Shown here piece after piece: positions 19,301 to 26,804 of a stretch of 64,000 nt of DNA (its first letter is position 1; the number at the start of each line of letters is the position of its first letter). This stretch comes from CAYWYR01 sp964462685 (GTDB lineage: Bacteria; Bacteroidota; Ignavibacteria; Kapaibacteriales; UBA2268): positions 92,544 to 156,543 of the forward strand of contig CAYWYR010000007.1 in assembly GCA_964462685.1 (NCBI GenBank), written 5' to 3'. The notes below the pieces were generated by a model. That model worked only from the letters and a program-made list of their open reading frames with translations, searched no databases and was not told where the DNA came from. Made by a program: the position numbers and the translations under genes.

Positions 19301-20107
19301 TTCTATCTCTATACTGCCGTAAGGCAACTGATCCACGATCTCCATACTTTCCGGTAGCATAGAAAGAAAGCTTATAATATGCTCTGCATTATAGCGAAAC
19401 GCTATCAGGCCTACATCTCCATGGAAATAATAGTCGTAGATTACCGATAACTCGTTGGCTCCTGGATGGGAATCGATATCAAGGTATTCCGATAAATCAG
19501 CGATATATCTATACTGTACCAGATCAGTATAGTGATCGCCATTGGATAAAGTTATCTCATGCCCAGGTGATACAATAAGCTCCGTGTGATTTGAATTAGC
19601 TAATTGAATATGTCCTTGATGACCTTCAAAGTAGGGTACGAACATACTGCTGCTTACTATATCTGTACCATAAGGATCGTGTCCGTCATTGAATTTTTGC
19701 ATAAGCCCATCTTCTCTATTAGAAAGTGAGCTGATACCATTATCAAAAGTATGATCAAAAAACTCAAGTGATATGTGCCTGTCCACATCCATCTGGAACC
19801 ATCTGAAATTATTCTGCTCGTAATCAGTCCCGACAGTTAGCTTATAACGTTCAATAGCTTGTGGTAGCATTGAAGGATGACTAGGGTCAGACATATCAAC
19901 ATCTTGAGTAGATACAGTATATGTCCACGAATTACCTTCCACCAATGGGATAGCGGAAAACTCCAGCTCATCGTTAAGCATGCCCTCGTATATCGGCTTA
20001 CCCGAGATATCTTCTTTTACAACTTCATCTACATCCAGTGGCCCTTTATCACAGCTTGTGATCAAGAGTATCAATGGAGTAAATAAACATAGCAATAATT
20101 TTTTCAT
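19271..20107 (-). CDS. Lipoprotein downstream of the sigma/anti-sigma pair
   Basis: The 278-aa protein has a signal peptide with lipobox LLITSCDKG. The mature part starts acidic and includes a beta-rich region (VEGNSWTYTVSTQDVD) like other Bacteroidota lipoproteins of unknown function. It is the third gene of an apparent operon: 32 bp after the anti-sigma gene, which is 18 bp after the ECF sigma gene. This suggests it senses or responds to the same envelope signal. Confidence 0.75.
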   Translation of the reverse strand: MKKLLLCLFTPLILLITSCDKGPLDVDEVVKEDISGKPIYEGMLNDELEFSAIPLVEGNSWTYTVSTQDVDMSDPSHPSMLPQAIERYKLTVGTDYEQNNFRWFQMDVDRHISLEFFDHTFDNGISSLSNREDGLMQKFNDGHDPYGTDIVSSSMFVPYFEGHQGHIQLANSNHTELIVSPGHEITLSNGDHYTDLVQYRYIADLSEYLDIDSHPGANELSVIYDYYFHGDVGLIAFRYNAEHIISFLSMLPESMEIVDQLPYGSIEIELVEKHLIEL

Positions 20108-20139
20108 TTTTATTACCTATTAAGGATGTACTTGTAGAA

Positions 20140-21480
20140 TTACAGATTAAGCATAATACCGTAGTACATTCCGTTTTTACTGGATCCGAAATTTTCTCCC
20201 TGAAAATCAAAACCCATATATGAGTATTCATATCCAGCGATAAGGGACATATAATCGAAAGGTTTGAATGTAAAGCCCGCACCAAGTCTGGTAACAGGAG
20301 CAAGGCTGTTGAACCCGTACATTCCCTGCCCGAATACGTCAAATTCTTCAGATAGACTTATTCTTTGCCTTACACCAAGTGAAAAAGTCTCAAAGTTTGG
20401 ATATGTCTCAAATCGAGTTGCTCTGCCGTCTTCAACACCAGTAAACTGAAGGCTGAAGTTTTCGCGGCGTGCATCAAGTATGATATCCGTATTATCTATT
20501 ATTGTAAAGACGAGTGAAAGCGACTCATTGTTAAAAGCGGGCGGATCGCTAGGTGCCATTGTAACATCGCCTACGTTCCAGTAATGGAAGTTTTTATACT
20601 CAACCCCAACAGATTGAAGGAAGCCCATCCCTAAAAGACCGTCATTCTCTGAATCGATACTGTTTACATCACCATAGCCCGATGCAGGATAAGATAGGGC
20701 GGAGAATGATTGCATCGGCTCCGGCATATTCTGCTCTCTTGGCTGCTCCCAACGAGTGATATATAGATTCGTCGGCTCCACGAAACTCTCGCTCTGGCTA
20801 TTGACTCTGGAAGCCTGAGATACTTGTGATATTTGGGATATATTAGTTTTATAACCATCTATTTCCCTTTCGTAAGCGGATTTCATCACAGAATATCTGT
20901 TTGTGATATCAGAATTTTCTTCTTCTAATTCAGAAACCTTAGTTGCCAAAAGACTGTTTTCTTTAGATAGCCTGTCATATTCAGATTGATCTACAGCTTG
21001 GGTGTTCAATCTGGAACTTGCCGCTGGGTAAGACTTAAGCTCCGGCTGCTTATCTTCTATACTGCTTTCCAGCACTTCTTCCGACTCGCTACCTAAGGCA
21101 AACCCAGCATCATCCGAGAGTGGGTTTGAGAAAAGGAAGATTGCTAAAAAGACAGCCGCAACTAAAGTAGCAGCTATCGCACCTTCGTAAAAAATAGGAG
21201 AACCAGCAAAAGAGCCTACTGGTTTATATGGTTCTTCAACCGGCCCTACTGATTCGCCGGTATCACCATAGCTAAGGCCAATAGCCGAAAATAGGCTACT
21301 GGTAACAGTGGCATCACCCGCATAGCCCTGGTTTACAAAAGCTGAGGAGTATTTGATTCTGAGGTGATCTTTAAAAGATTCCCTCATACCTCTATCCTGA
21401 GCAAGATGAGCAAAAAACGCCGATTCTTCGGCATCGCTCATATTGTTCTCACTGTATGATAAGATATTATCTATATTCAT
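20140..21480 (-). CDS. Putative anti-sigma protein joined to an outer-membrane-barrel-like domain
   Basis: Read in order: residues 1-70 are soluble and helical (NMSDAEESAFFAHLAQDRGMRESF), as in anti-sigma N-termini; 98-118 form one membrane helix (EGAIAATLVAAVFLAIFLF); 130-165 are acidic; 165-215 form a coiled coil (SKENSLLATKVSELEEENSD); and 270-446 are strings of amphipathic beta strands with aromatic girdles (LGAGFTFKPFDYMSLIAGYEYSY) ending in YYGIMLNL, like a small 8-strand barrel. Its place just after an ECF sigma gene makes an anti-sigma role likely. The C-terminal barrel type is unusual for that role: one chain could span from the inner to the outer membrane. The barrel call is by pattern only. 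Confidence 0.75.
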   Translation of the reverse strand: MNIDNILSYSENNMSDAEESAFFAHLAQDRGMRESFKDHLRIKYSSAFVNQGYAGDATVTSSLFSAIGLSYGDTGESVGPVEEPYKPVGSFAGSPIFYEGAIAATLVAAVFLAIFLFSNPLSDDAGFALGSESEEVLESSIEDKQPELKSYPAASSRLNTQAVDQSEYDRLSKENSLLATKVSELEEENSDITNRYSVMKSAYEREIDGYKTNISQISQVSQASRVNSQSESFVEPTNLYITRWEQPREQNMPEPMQSFSALSYPASGYGDVNSIDSENDGLLGMGFLQSVGVEYKNFHYWNVGDVTMAPSDPPAFNNESLSLVFTIIDNTDIILDARRENFSLQFTGVEDGRATRFETYPNFETFSLGVRQRISLSEEFDVFGQGMYGFNSLAPVTRLGAGFTFKPFDYMSLIAGYEYSYMGFDFQGENFGSSKNGMYYGIMLNL

Positions 21481-21498
21481 AATCGATTTCCTTTCTGA

Positions 21499-22056
21499 TC
21501 AGACTTCGCTGAATACTTTAAGTTCTTGTATATATGGTTTGAGTATAGAGCTGATTTTTTCGTGTGCGCGGGCTACTCTTGTCTTTGCCCCAGATAAAGT
21601 CATATCCAGTATATCGGCTATCTCCTGATATGCCAGCCCGGAAAATTCTCTCAGCACAAACGCTTCTCTGTATTTTTCATCCATCAAAGGCAGTGCGTTC
21701 TTTATCAGGCCTATCATCTCTTGTTGGTTCTGTGCCGGGTTAGGGTCGTAGAAAAAGTCCTCTGGATTGATCTCCACATTGTTTTTTCTATCCCTCCAAA
21801 GATTTCTGATCTGATTTTTAGCAATTGATATTAAAAAAGCTTTTACATACTTGATATCTTTATTCTGTTCCAGATTCCTGTGTAGTACGATAAAGGTTTC
21901 CTGAAAAATATCATCCGCTTCCTGCCCCTGCCCAATCATCGAGCTGCAGTAACTCCTTACAAGCATCTGATACTTATCGTAGAGCATTGAAAAGGCAAGT
22001 GATTTTTCTCGCCTTCCACCGCTTTTGTACTTATCTATTATTTCGCCGTCAGTCAT
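21499..22056 (-). CDS. ECF-type RNA polymerase sigma factor
   Basis: The protein has sigma-2 (YDKYQMLVRSYCSSMIGQGQEADDIFQETFIVLHRNL) and sigma-4 (LPLMDEKYREAFVLREFSGLAYQEIADILDMTLSGAKTRVARAHEKI) regions, about 185 aa, standard for ECF factors. I chose ATG 22056 (MTDGEI); a longer frame to 22092 adds 12 unlikely residues. It is the first gene of an operon with an anti-sigma gene and a lipoprotein, and it is divergent from a beta-barrel gene (22293), a likely member of its regulon (inference). Confidence 0.93.
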   Translation of the reverse strand: MTDGEIIDKYKSGGRREKSLAFSMLYDKYQMLVRSYCSSMIGQGQEADDIFQETFIVLHRNLEQNKDIKYVKAFLISIAKNQIRNLWRDRKNNVEINPEDFFYDPNPAQNQQEMIGLIKNALPLMDEKYREAFVLREFSGLAYQEIADILDMTLSGAKTRVARAHEKISSILKPYIQELKVFSEV

Positions 22057-22292
22057 TATGGCTCGGCAATGAGTTAGGGATGGTGTTATCAAGGATACAT
22101 AACTGATGAGTAGGTTTAACCCTGCTTCTAATAAGTTTTTGAATCCTGTATTGTTGATAAGTACCTTTAATCACTATAAAGTTTCAAACTTATCTTAAAA
22201 TATGTAAGCTAAAGTTTTTTTGCCCGTAACGGTAACATACCTTTCTTCTATCTTAACACATTATTTCGAAAAAGTAACGTAAAGAGAAATCA

Positions 22293-23246
22293 ATGCCGAA
22301 AAAACTATTCTTGCTGATTATATTCACCTTGTCAATCCCGGAAACATTTAGGTTATACGCTCAGGGCTGCAGCGATGCAGGTGTATGCAGCTTCGGTACT
22401 CATGTTATGGACAGTAGCGAAGAAGCTAAAGGCTCTTCGATAGGGATCAGGAGCGGGCTCGGTATTGGGGACGGAGCTACAATCGTAAGTACCGTAGCTT
22501 TAACCGCGGATTTACAGCTAATCGAAGGTATCTCCTTTACCGCTCTATTGCCTTTTGTAAATGCGATCGGGAACGATTTCGGGGCAGGTGGGATAGGCGA
22601 CCCTTTCGCAGGGCTTAATATTGATCTGTATGATGGCGAGAATGATGCACTTTCCCTTATGGTGGGTGGCCGCTTTGCCCTAGGAGCAACGGACATGGAA
22701 GATAGTGGCACTGATCTACCAATGGTATATCAGCCTGGCCTCGGTACAAATGATCTGCTGGCTAGAATAACTTACACGATAGATGAGTGGTCTTTCGCCC
22801 TTGGCTATCAACAGCCCTTCGGCACAAACGAAAATTCTTATTCTATTGGCGATCTGGGTATCGATGAGGAAGAGGATAAGTTTTGGCCCTCAAACCAGCT
22901 GGAAAGGGGTGCTGATCTCAGCTTCAGGATTGATTATGCTATCCTAAGCGAGGAAACTGTTTACCGTTTCGGACTATTGCCGATTTACAGGCTTCAGGAA
23001 TCCTCCATATCAGTAACCGATAACAATATAGATCCACTACCAGGAATTAGTGCAGAAGGCCGCAGAATTGATGTTGATGGTTCCAGCGGACTGACTCTCA
23101 ACATAACCGGTGGATTAGCCACTAAACTATCAGAAGACTGGGTATTCACGACTGATCTGGGATTCCCTGTACTGGTGAGGCAAAGCCGCCCTGATGGAAC
23201 TACCCGAGCTTTTCAGCTTAACGCCGGCTTTGATTTTCTGTTTTGA
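22293..23246 (+). CDS. Outer-membrane beta-barrel protein of unknown function
   Basis: The 317-aa protein has a signal peptide ending near RLYAQG, then a Cys pair (GCSDAGVC), and then alternating-strand sequence rich in Gly and aromatics, ending in FQLNAGFDFLF with the terminal Phe used by the BAM machine. No specific transporter family is recognised; it recalls short-chain or transport-type outer-membrane proteins (DUF6588/FadL-like cannot be decided). It is divergent from the ECF sigma operon, with 237 bp between them. Confidence 0.75.
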   Translation: MPKKLFLLIIFTLSIPETFRLYAQGCSDAGVCSFGTHVMDSSEEAKGSSIGIRSGLGIGDGATIVSTVALTADLQLIEGISFTALLPFVNAIGNDFGAGGIGDPFAGLNIDLYDGENDALSLMVGGRFALGATDMEDSGTDLPMVYQPGLGTNDLLARITYTIDEWSFALGYQQPFGTNENSYSIGDLGIDEEEDKFWPSNQLERGADLSFRIDYAILSEETVYRFGLLPIYRLQESSISVTDNNIDPLPGISAEGRRIDVDGSSGLTLNITGGLATKLSEDWVFTTDLGFPVLVRQSRPDGTTRAFQLNAGFDFLF

Positions 23247-23282
23247 ATTTTTTTATTAGATAGTTTTACCTATTTTGAACAA

Positions 23283-23301
23283 AAGATACAAAATGTATCT
23301 T
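23283..23301. other. Small perfect hairpin
   Basis: An 8-bp perfect stem AAGATACA / TGTATCTT with an AAA loop, 37 bp after the barrel gene. No T-tract follows, so it is at most a weak terminator or a transcript-end stabiliser. Confidence 0.4.
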
Positions 23302-23303
23302 AA

Positions 23304-23420
23304 ACAAATTATGATAATGATACCAAAGCATGTTGTGCTTGGCAAGATTCAGGTGTAAATAAAAATGATTTAGTACAGGCTTTGCAATGCTCAATGCCAT
23401 GGCCGTTCTACCTGCCGTAA
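23304..23420 (+). pseudogene. Possible peptide-gene remnant before the CxxC protein
   Basis: An open stretch of 38 codons without a plausible start encodes a Cys-containing tail (KACCAWQDSGVNKNDLV, then LQCSMPWPF) and ends at TAA 23418. It sits where the small exported protein stands in the cassettes at 50121 and 61663, directly before a hairpin and a CxxC protein gene. It could be the end of a decayed peptide gene or chance. Evidence is positional only. Confidence 0.2.
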
Positions 23421-23438
23421 CTACTTTATTAAGTAATC

Positions 23439-23466
23439 GCCCGTATGAAATACTATTTATACGGGC
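23439..23466 (+). terminator. Hairpin just before the CxxC protein gene
   Basis: A perfect 8-bp stem GCCCGTAT / ATACGGGC with a 12-nt loop ends 8 bp before ATG 23475. The trailing TAAATTTTA is only weakly T-rich. It could end upstream transcription or restrict ribosome access to the start. A longer reading from ATG 23445 would lie inside the hairpin. Confidence 0.5.
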
Positions 23467-23474
23467 TAAATTTT

Positions 23475-24500
23475 ATGATTAAAATAGTATTAACTCTCTT
23501 CGTTATTCTCTCCATTTCTAATGCCTCAGAATATTATTATGAGGTGTCAAAATGGAAGACTAGGAACAACGATAGCGTATATGTTTTAAATTACAGTATC
23601 TTCGAGAGTTATGAAGATGATAGATTATCTTATTACAAAGATAGTCTTTACAGCCTACGTAATGTAGATGTCTTGATAGACAGTAATACACTTTTAAGAT
23701 TAAGTGGCGATTCTATATTTGAAAAAATTGAAGATGAGAATATTTCAAAGTATTTAGATGATAAAACAAATAGACCTTTTTATTATAAAAGAATGATAAA
23801 AGAGCTTGATACGCTTGATTATCAAAAATTTACTAATGATGATAAATCGTACTCTCGATATAAATATACAGATAATGAATATACAGACATTTTAGAGTTT
23901 TATATATCGGATACTACTGTAACAAAACATTACCGCTACAGAAAGAAAAATAAGAATATTGTAACAGATACATTTATACTTAGGAAAGTTTTATCAAACC
24001 GAGCATTTATAGACAGATCAAAGTTAAATCTGGATATAAACACTAAAACTTCCCATTGTTCAAACCTTCCGAAAATCAAAAAGAATCGATGGTCACCTTT
24101 ATCACAACAAATAAACTTCGCCTACTCTACTATCGATAAGAATAAAGAAAAAACCAACTTTGAAAATAAAAATGTTATAATTATTGGATTCCAAAGCTGT
24201 GCACCTTGTTTTAATTTAAAAACTGATATAGGTAATATAATAGAAAAAACTAATTTAAAAAATGTTTACTATTTCTCAATAGATGAACCGAATGCTGATA
24301 TTATAAAGAAAGATAGCATCTTTGCGTATCTAAATCCAAAAATAAAGTTTGGGTATATTGATAAAGATGAATTTGTAAATAATAATGGAAACGGTGGTTA
24401 TCCGATTATGTTTATGATTGAAGACGGTGTACTTAAAAACTATATTGAAGGTTATAATTATGATCAGTATCTAGAGGCAATAAAAATTTTTTTAAACTGA
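23475..24500 (+). CDS. Exported thioredoxin-fold protein with CAPC motif
   Basis: About 341 aa. A signal peptide (MIKIVLTLFVILSISNA) supports ATG 23475 over ATG 23445. A long Tyr/Asp/Lys-rich region (about 18-225) of unknown fold precedes a C-terminal thioredoxin-like domain (about 230-341): VIIIGFQSCAPCFNL carries the CxxC, and GGYPIMFMIEDG supplies the cis-Pro position typical of TlpA/ResA-type proteins. It probably reduces or oxidises disulfides of exported proteins. The gene is clearly AT-rich compared with neighbours, as are the two other CxxC cassettes, which suggests transfer. Confidence 0.75.
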   Translation: MIKIVLTLFVILSISNASEYYYEVSKWKTRNNDSVYVLNYSIFESYEDDRLSYYKDSLYSLRNVDVLIDSNTLLRLSGDSIFEKIEDENISKYLDDKTNRPFYYKRMIKELDTLDYQKFTNDDKSYSRYKYTDNEYTDILEFYISDTTVTKHYRYRKKNKNIVTDTFILRKVLSNRAFIDRSKLNLDINTKTSHCSNLPKIKKNRWSPLSQQINFAYSTIDKNKEKTNFENKNVIIIGFQSCAPCFNLKTDIGNIIEKTNLKNVYYFSIDEPNADIIKKDSIFAYLNPKIKFGYIDKDEFVNNNGNGGYPIMFMIEDGVLKNYIEGYNYDQYLEAIKIFLN

Positions 24501-24502
24501 CT

Positions 24503-24887
24503 TCAAAATACTTATAATTCTGCCTATAAGTTTTATCAAACTTAAAGGTCTAGGTTCGGTCTTTAACTTTTGTATGGATTTATCTAAAGTACGAAAATCC
24601 CAGGTAGGTATATCTTTTAATTCTTTGATGCTTTAATTTAAGTAGCAATGCATACACCGGACTATTTACTCCTTCGATAATTTCTTTTCTGATATCACCA
24701 TACTTTAACGTAAACCGTCATCTTGCTGCATAGCAATATCATATAAACGTAATTCTTCTAAATGATCGATAAGCATAAAATATTCTTCTTGTGCAAGTAC
24801 GATTAGTTCATTATCGTTCACATCTTTGATTATCTGTTGTTTGATATCTAGAATACAGCCTACTTCTAAATAATAAATTTTGTTATA
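24503..24887 (-). pseudogene. Frameshifted gene remnant, faintly antitoxin-like
   Basis: This non-coding stretch gives protein-like reading on the minus strand in broken frames. One piece (from about 24887 down) reads IKDVNDNELIVLAQEEY then FMLIDHLEELRLYDIAMQQ, which recalls the core and tail of Phd/YefM antitoxins. Later pieces in other frames (YGDIRKEIIEGVNSPVYALL and LKDIPTWDFRTLDKSI) run almost to the end of the CxxC gene. At least one stop and one frameshift interrupt it, and no start is seen. The family suggestion is tentative. The remaining 150 bp before 25038 holds no further recognisable gene. Confidence 0.35.
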
Positions 24888-25037
24888 GGTTTATTGTTGA
24901 CGATAGTTTATGGCTAAAGATCCTCTTAAAGTAATGAATCAAAATATGAGAATAAGTTAATTCATTATCAAACCCTTATCTTTGTAGTCTTTGTCTGGCA
25001 CTAGATCAGATAAAACTATTTCCGTGGAATATACAAG

Positions 25038-26567
25038 ATGAAAAAGCTGTTCGGCCTGTTTGAAGGTATAGGCGAGATAAATTATAAAACAGAGATCCTA
25101 TCTGGGCTGACCGTTGCCCTAGCGCTGGTCCCGGAAGCGGTTGCGTTTGCGTTTATGGCTGGGCTGTCACCCCTTACAGGGCTTTATGCCGCATTTGTCA
25201 TGGGGCTGATAACATCGCTGCTGGGCGGGCGCCCGGGTATGATATCAGGCGCCACAGGGGCCGTTGCCATAGTGATCGTCGCTCTTGCCCAGACCCACGG
25301 CGTAGAATATATATTCGCGGCAGTTGTTTTGGCTGGTCTGCTTCAGCTTGTCGCCGGGATATTAAAGCTCGGTAAGTTTATGCGGCTGGTGCCGCAACCT
25401 GTAATACTGGGCTTTGTAAATGGTTTGGCGGTAGTCATATTTATGTCCCAGATAGTGCAGTTTCAGGATGGTGATGGCGGCTGGCTTACAGGTAGCGCTA
25501 TGCTTATGATGCTCGGGCTAGTCGGGCTTACGATGCTGATTATCTGGGGGCTCCCTAAAATTACCAAAGCTTTCCCGTCTTCTCTCGCCGCTATTTTGAT
25601 AGTATGGGGCATTGTCGCTCTTTTTGGTTTAGATACCTTCACCGTTGGTGATATGGCGCCTATCAGCGGTAGTTTCCCTCCGTTCCACATTCCCGATGTG
25701 CCGTTTACCCTAGATACACTCTATATTATCTTCCCATATTCAGCTATAGTAGCGGGTGTCGGTCTGATAGAAAGCCTTCTCACACTTAACATTATAGATG
25801 AAATAACAGCTACCAGAGGAAACGGTAACCGTGAGGCATTGGCGCAAGGTACAGCAAATGTGCTTTCAGGATTCTTCTCAGGTATGGGCGGTTGCGCTAT
25901 GATCGGGCAATCACTTATAAACATCTCATCCGGCGCAAGGGCTAGGCTATCGGGTATTGTAGCATCGATAATGCTGCTCGTATTCATCATGTACGGTTCG
26001 TCTTTAATAGAGATGGTACCGATGGCTGCGCTAACGGGGCTTATGATAATGGTTGCCATAGGCACGTTTGAGTGGGCCAGCCTAAGAACATTCAACCGTA
26101 TGCCCAAATCCGATATTTTGATAATGGTAACGGTTACCTTGGTAACGGTATTCCTACATAATCTTGCGCTGGCTGTATTGGTAGGGGTAATAATAGCCGC
26201 ACTCGTGTTCGCTTGGGATTCGGCGGTTCGTATCAGGGCCAGAAAATATGTAGATGAGAAAGGTATTAAACATTATGAGATGTTCGGCCCGCTCTTCTTC
26301 GGTTCGGTAGAAGCATTCAAAAGTAAATTCGATATCGAAGGCGACCCAGATGAAGTGATTATTGATTTCGCCGAAAGCCGCGTAACTGATATGTCGGCCA
26401 TAGAAGCACTGAATAAGCTTACGGAAAAATACAGCGAAGCGGGTAAAAAAGTTCACCTACGCCACCTATCCGATGACTGCCGCCGCCTACTGAGTGATGC
26501 CGACCAGATTATCGATGTAAATATCATAGAGGATCCGACTTACAAGGTACTAGCGGACAGGGTATAA
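25038..26567 (+). CDS. SulP-family anion transporter with STAS domain
   Basis: The 509-aa protein begins like a SulP permease (GLTVALALVPEAVAFAFMAGLSPLTGLYAAF, then GGRPGMISGATGAVAIV), with 10-14 membrane segments to about residue 395. A cytoplasmic STAS domain follows (about 410-505; DEVIIDFAESRVTDMSAIEAL). Members carry sulfate, bicarbonate or dicarboxylates, often with Na+ or H+; no carbonic anhydrase or sulfate genes adjoin, so the substrate is open. GC is higher than in the preceding AT-rich patch. Confidence 0.93.
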   Translation: MKKLFGLFEGIGEINYKTEILSGLTVALALVPEAVAFAFMAGLSPLTGLYAAFVMGLITSLLGGRPGMISGATGAVAIVIVALAQTHGVEYIFAAVVLAGLLQLVAGILKLGKFMRLVPQPVILGFVNGLAVVIFMSQIVQFQDGDGGWLTGSAMLMMLGLVGLTMLIIWGLPKITKAFPSSLAAILIVWGIVALFGLDTFTVGDMAPISGSFPPFHIPDVPFTLDTLYIIFPYSAIVAGVGLIESLLTLNIIDEITATRGNGNREALAQGTANVLSGFFSGMGGCAMIGQSLINISSGARARLSGIVASIMLLVFIMYGSSLIEMVPMAALTGLMIMVAIGTFEWASLRTFNRMPKSDILIMVTVTLVTVFLHNLALAVLVGVIIAALVFAWDSAVRIRARKYVDEKGIKHYEMFGPLFFGSVEAFKSKFDIEGDPDEVIIDFAESRVTDMSAIEALNKLTEKYSEAGKKVHLRHLSDDCRRLLSDADQIIDVNIIEDPTYKVLADRV

Positions 26568-26572
26568 TAAAA

Positions 26573-26609
26573 AGCTATGTCGAAAAATTAGAGAAATTTC
26601 GACATAGCT
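26573..26609 (+). terminator. Long hairpin after the SulP gene
   Basis: A perfect 13-bp stem (AGCTATGTCGAAA / TTTCGACATAGCT, 11-nt loop) starts 6 bp after the stop. No T-tract follows. A partial copy of the arm (TCGACATAG) recurs near 26640. It may stabilise the transcript end or be a small repeat element. Confidence 0.5.
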
Positions 26610-26804
26610 CATAACCTTTGACGAATATTATTAAGATTATCGACATAGTTCCAGAATATATAAAAGACAGAAGAGCTGTTTTACGCAGTCGGATACCTCA
26701 TTCAGTTCTACACGAAATACAACTAAATTCCTGCATAAGCCAGAAGCTGTGCAAATAATACGCTCGGTTCTTATCCGAGGCTATCATATATGACCACAAG
26801 TCTC

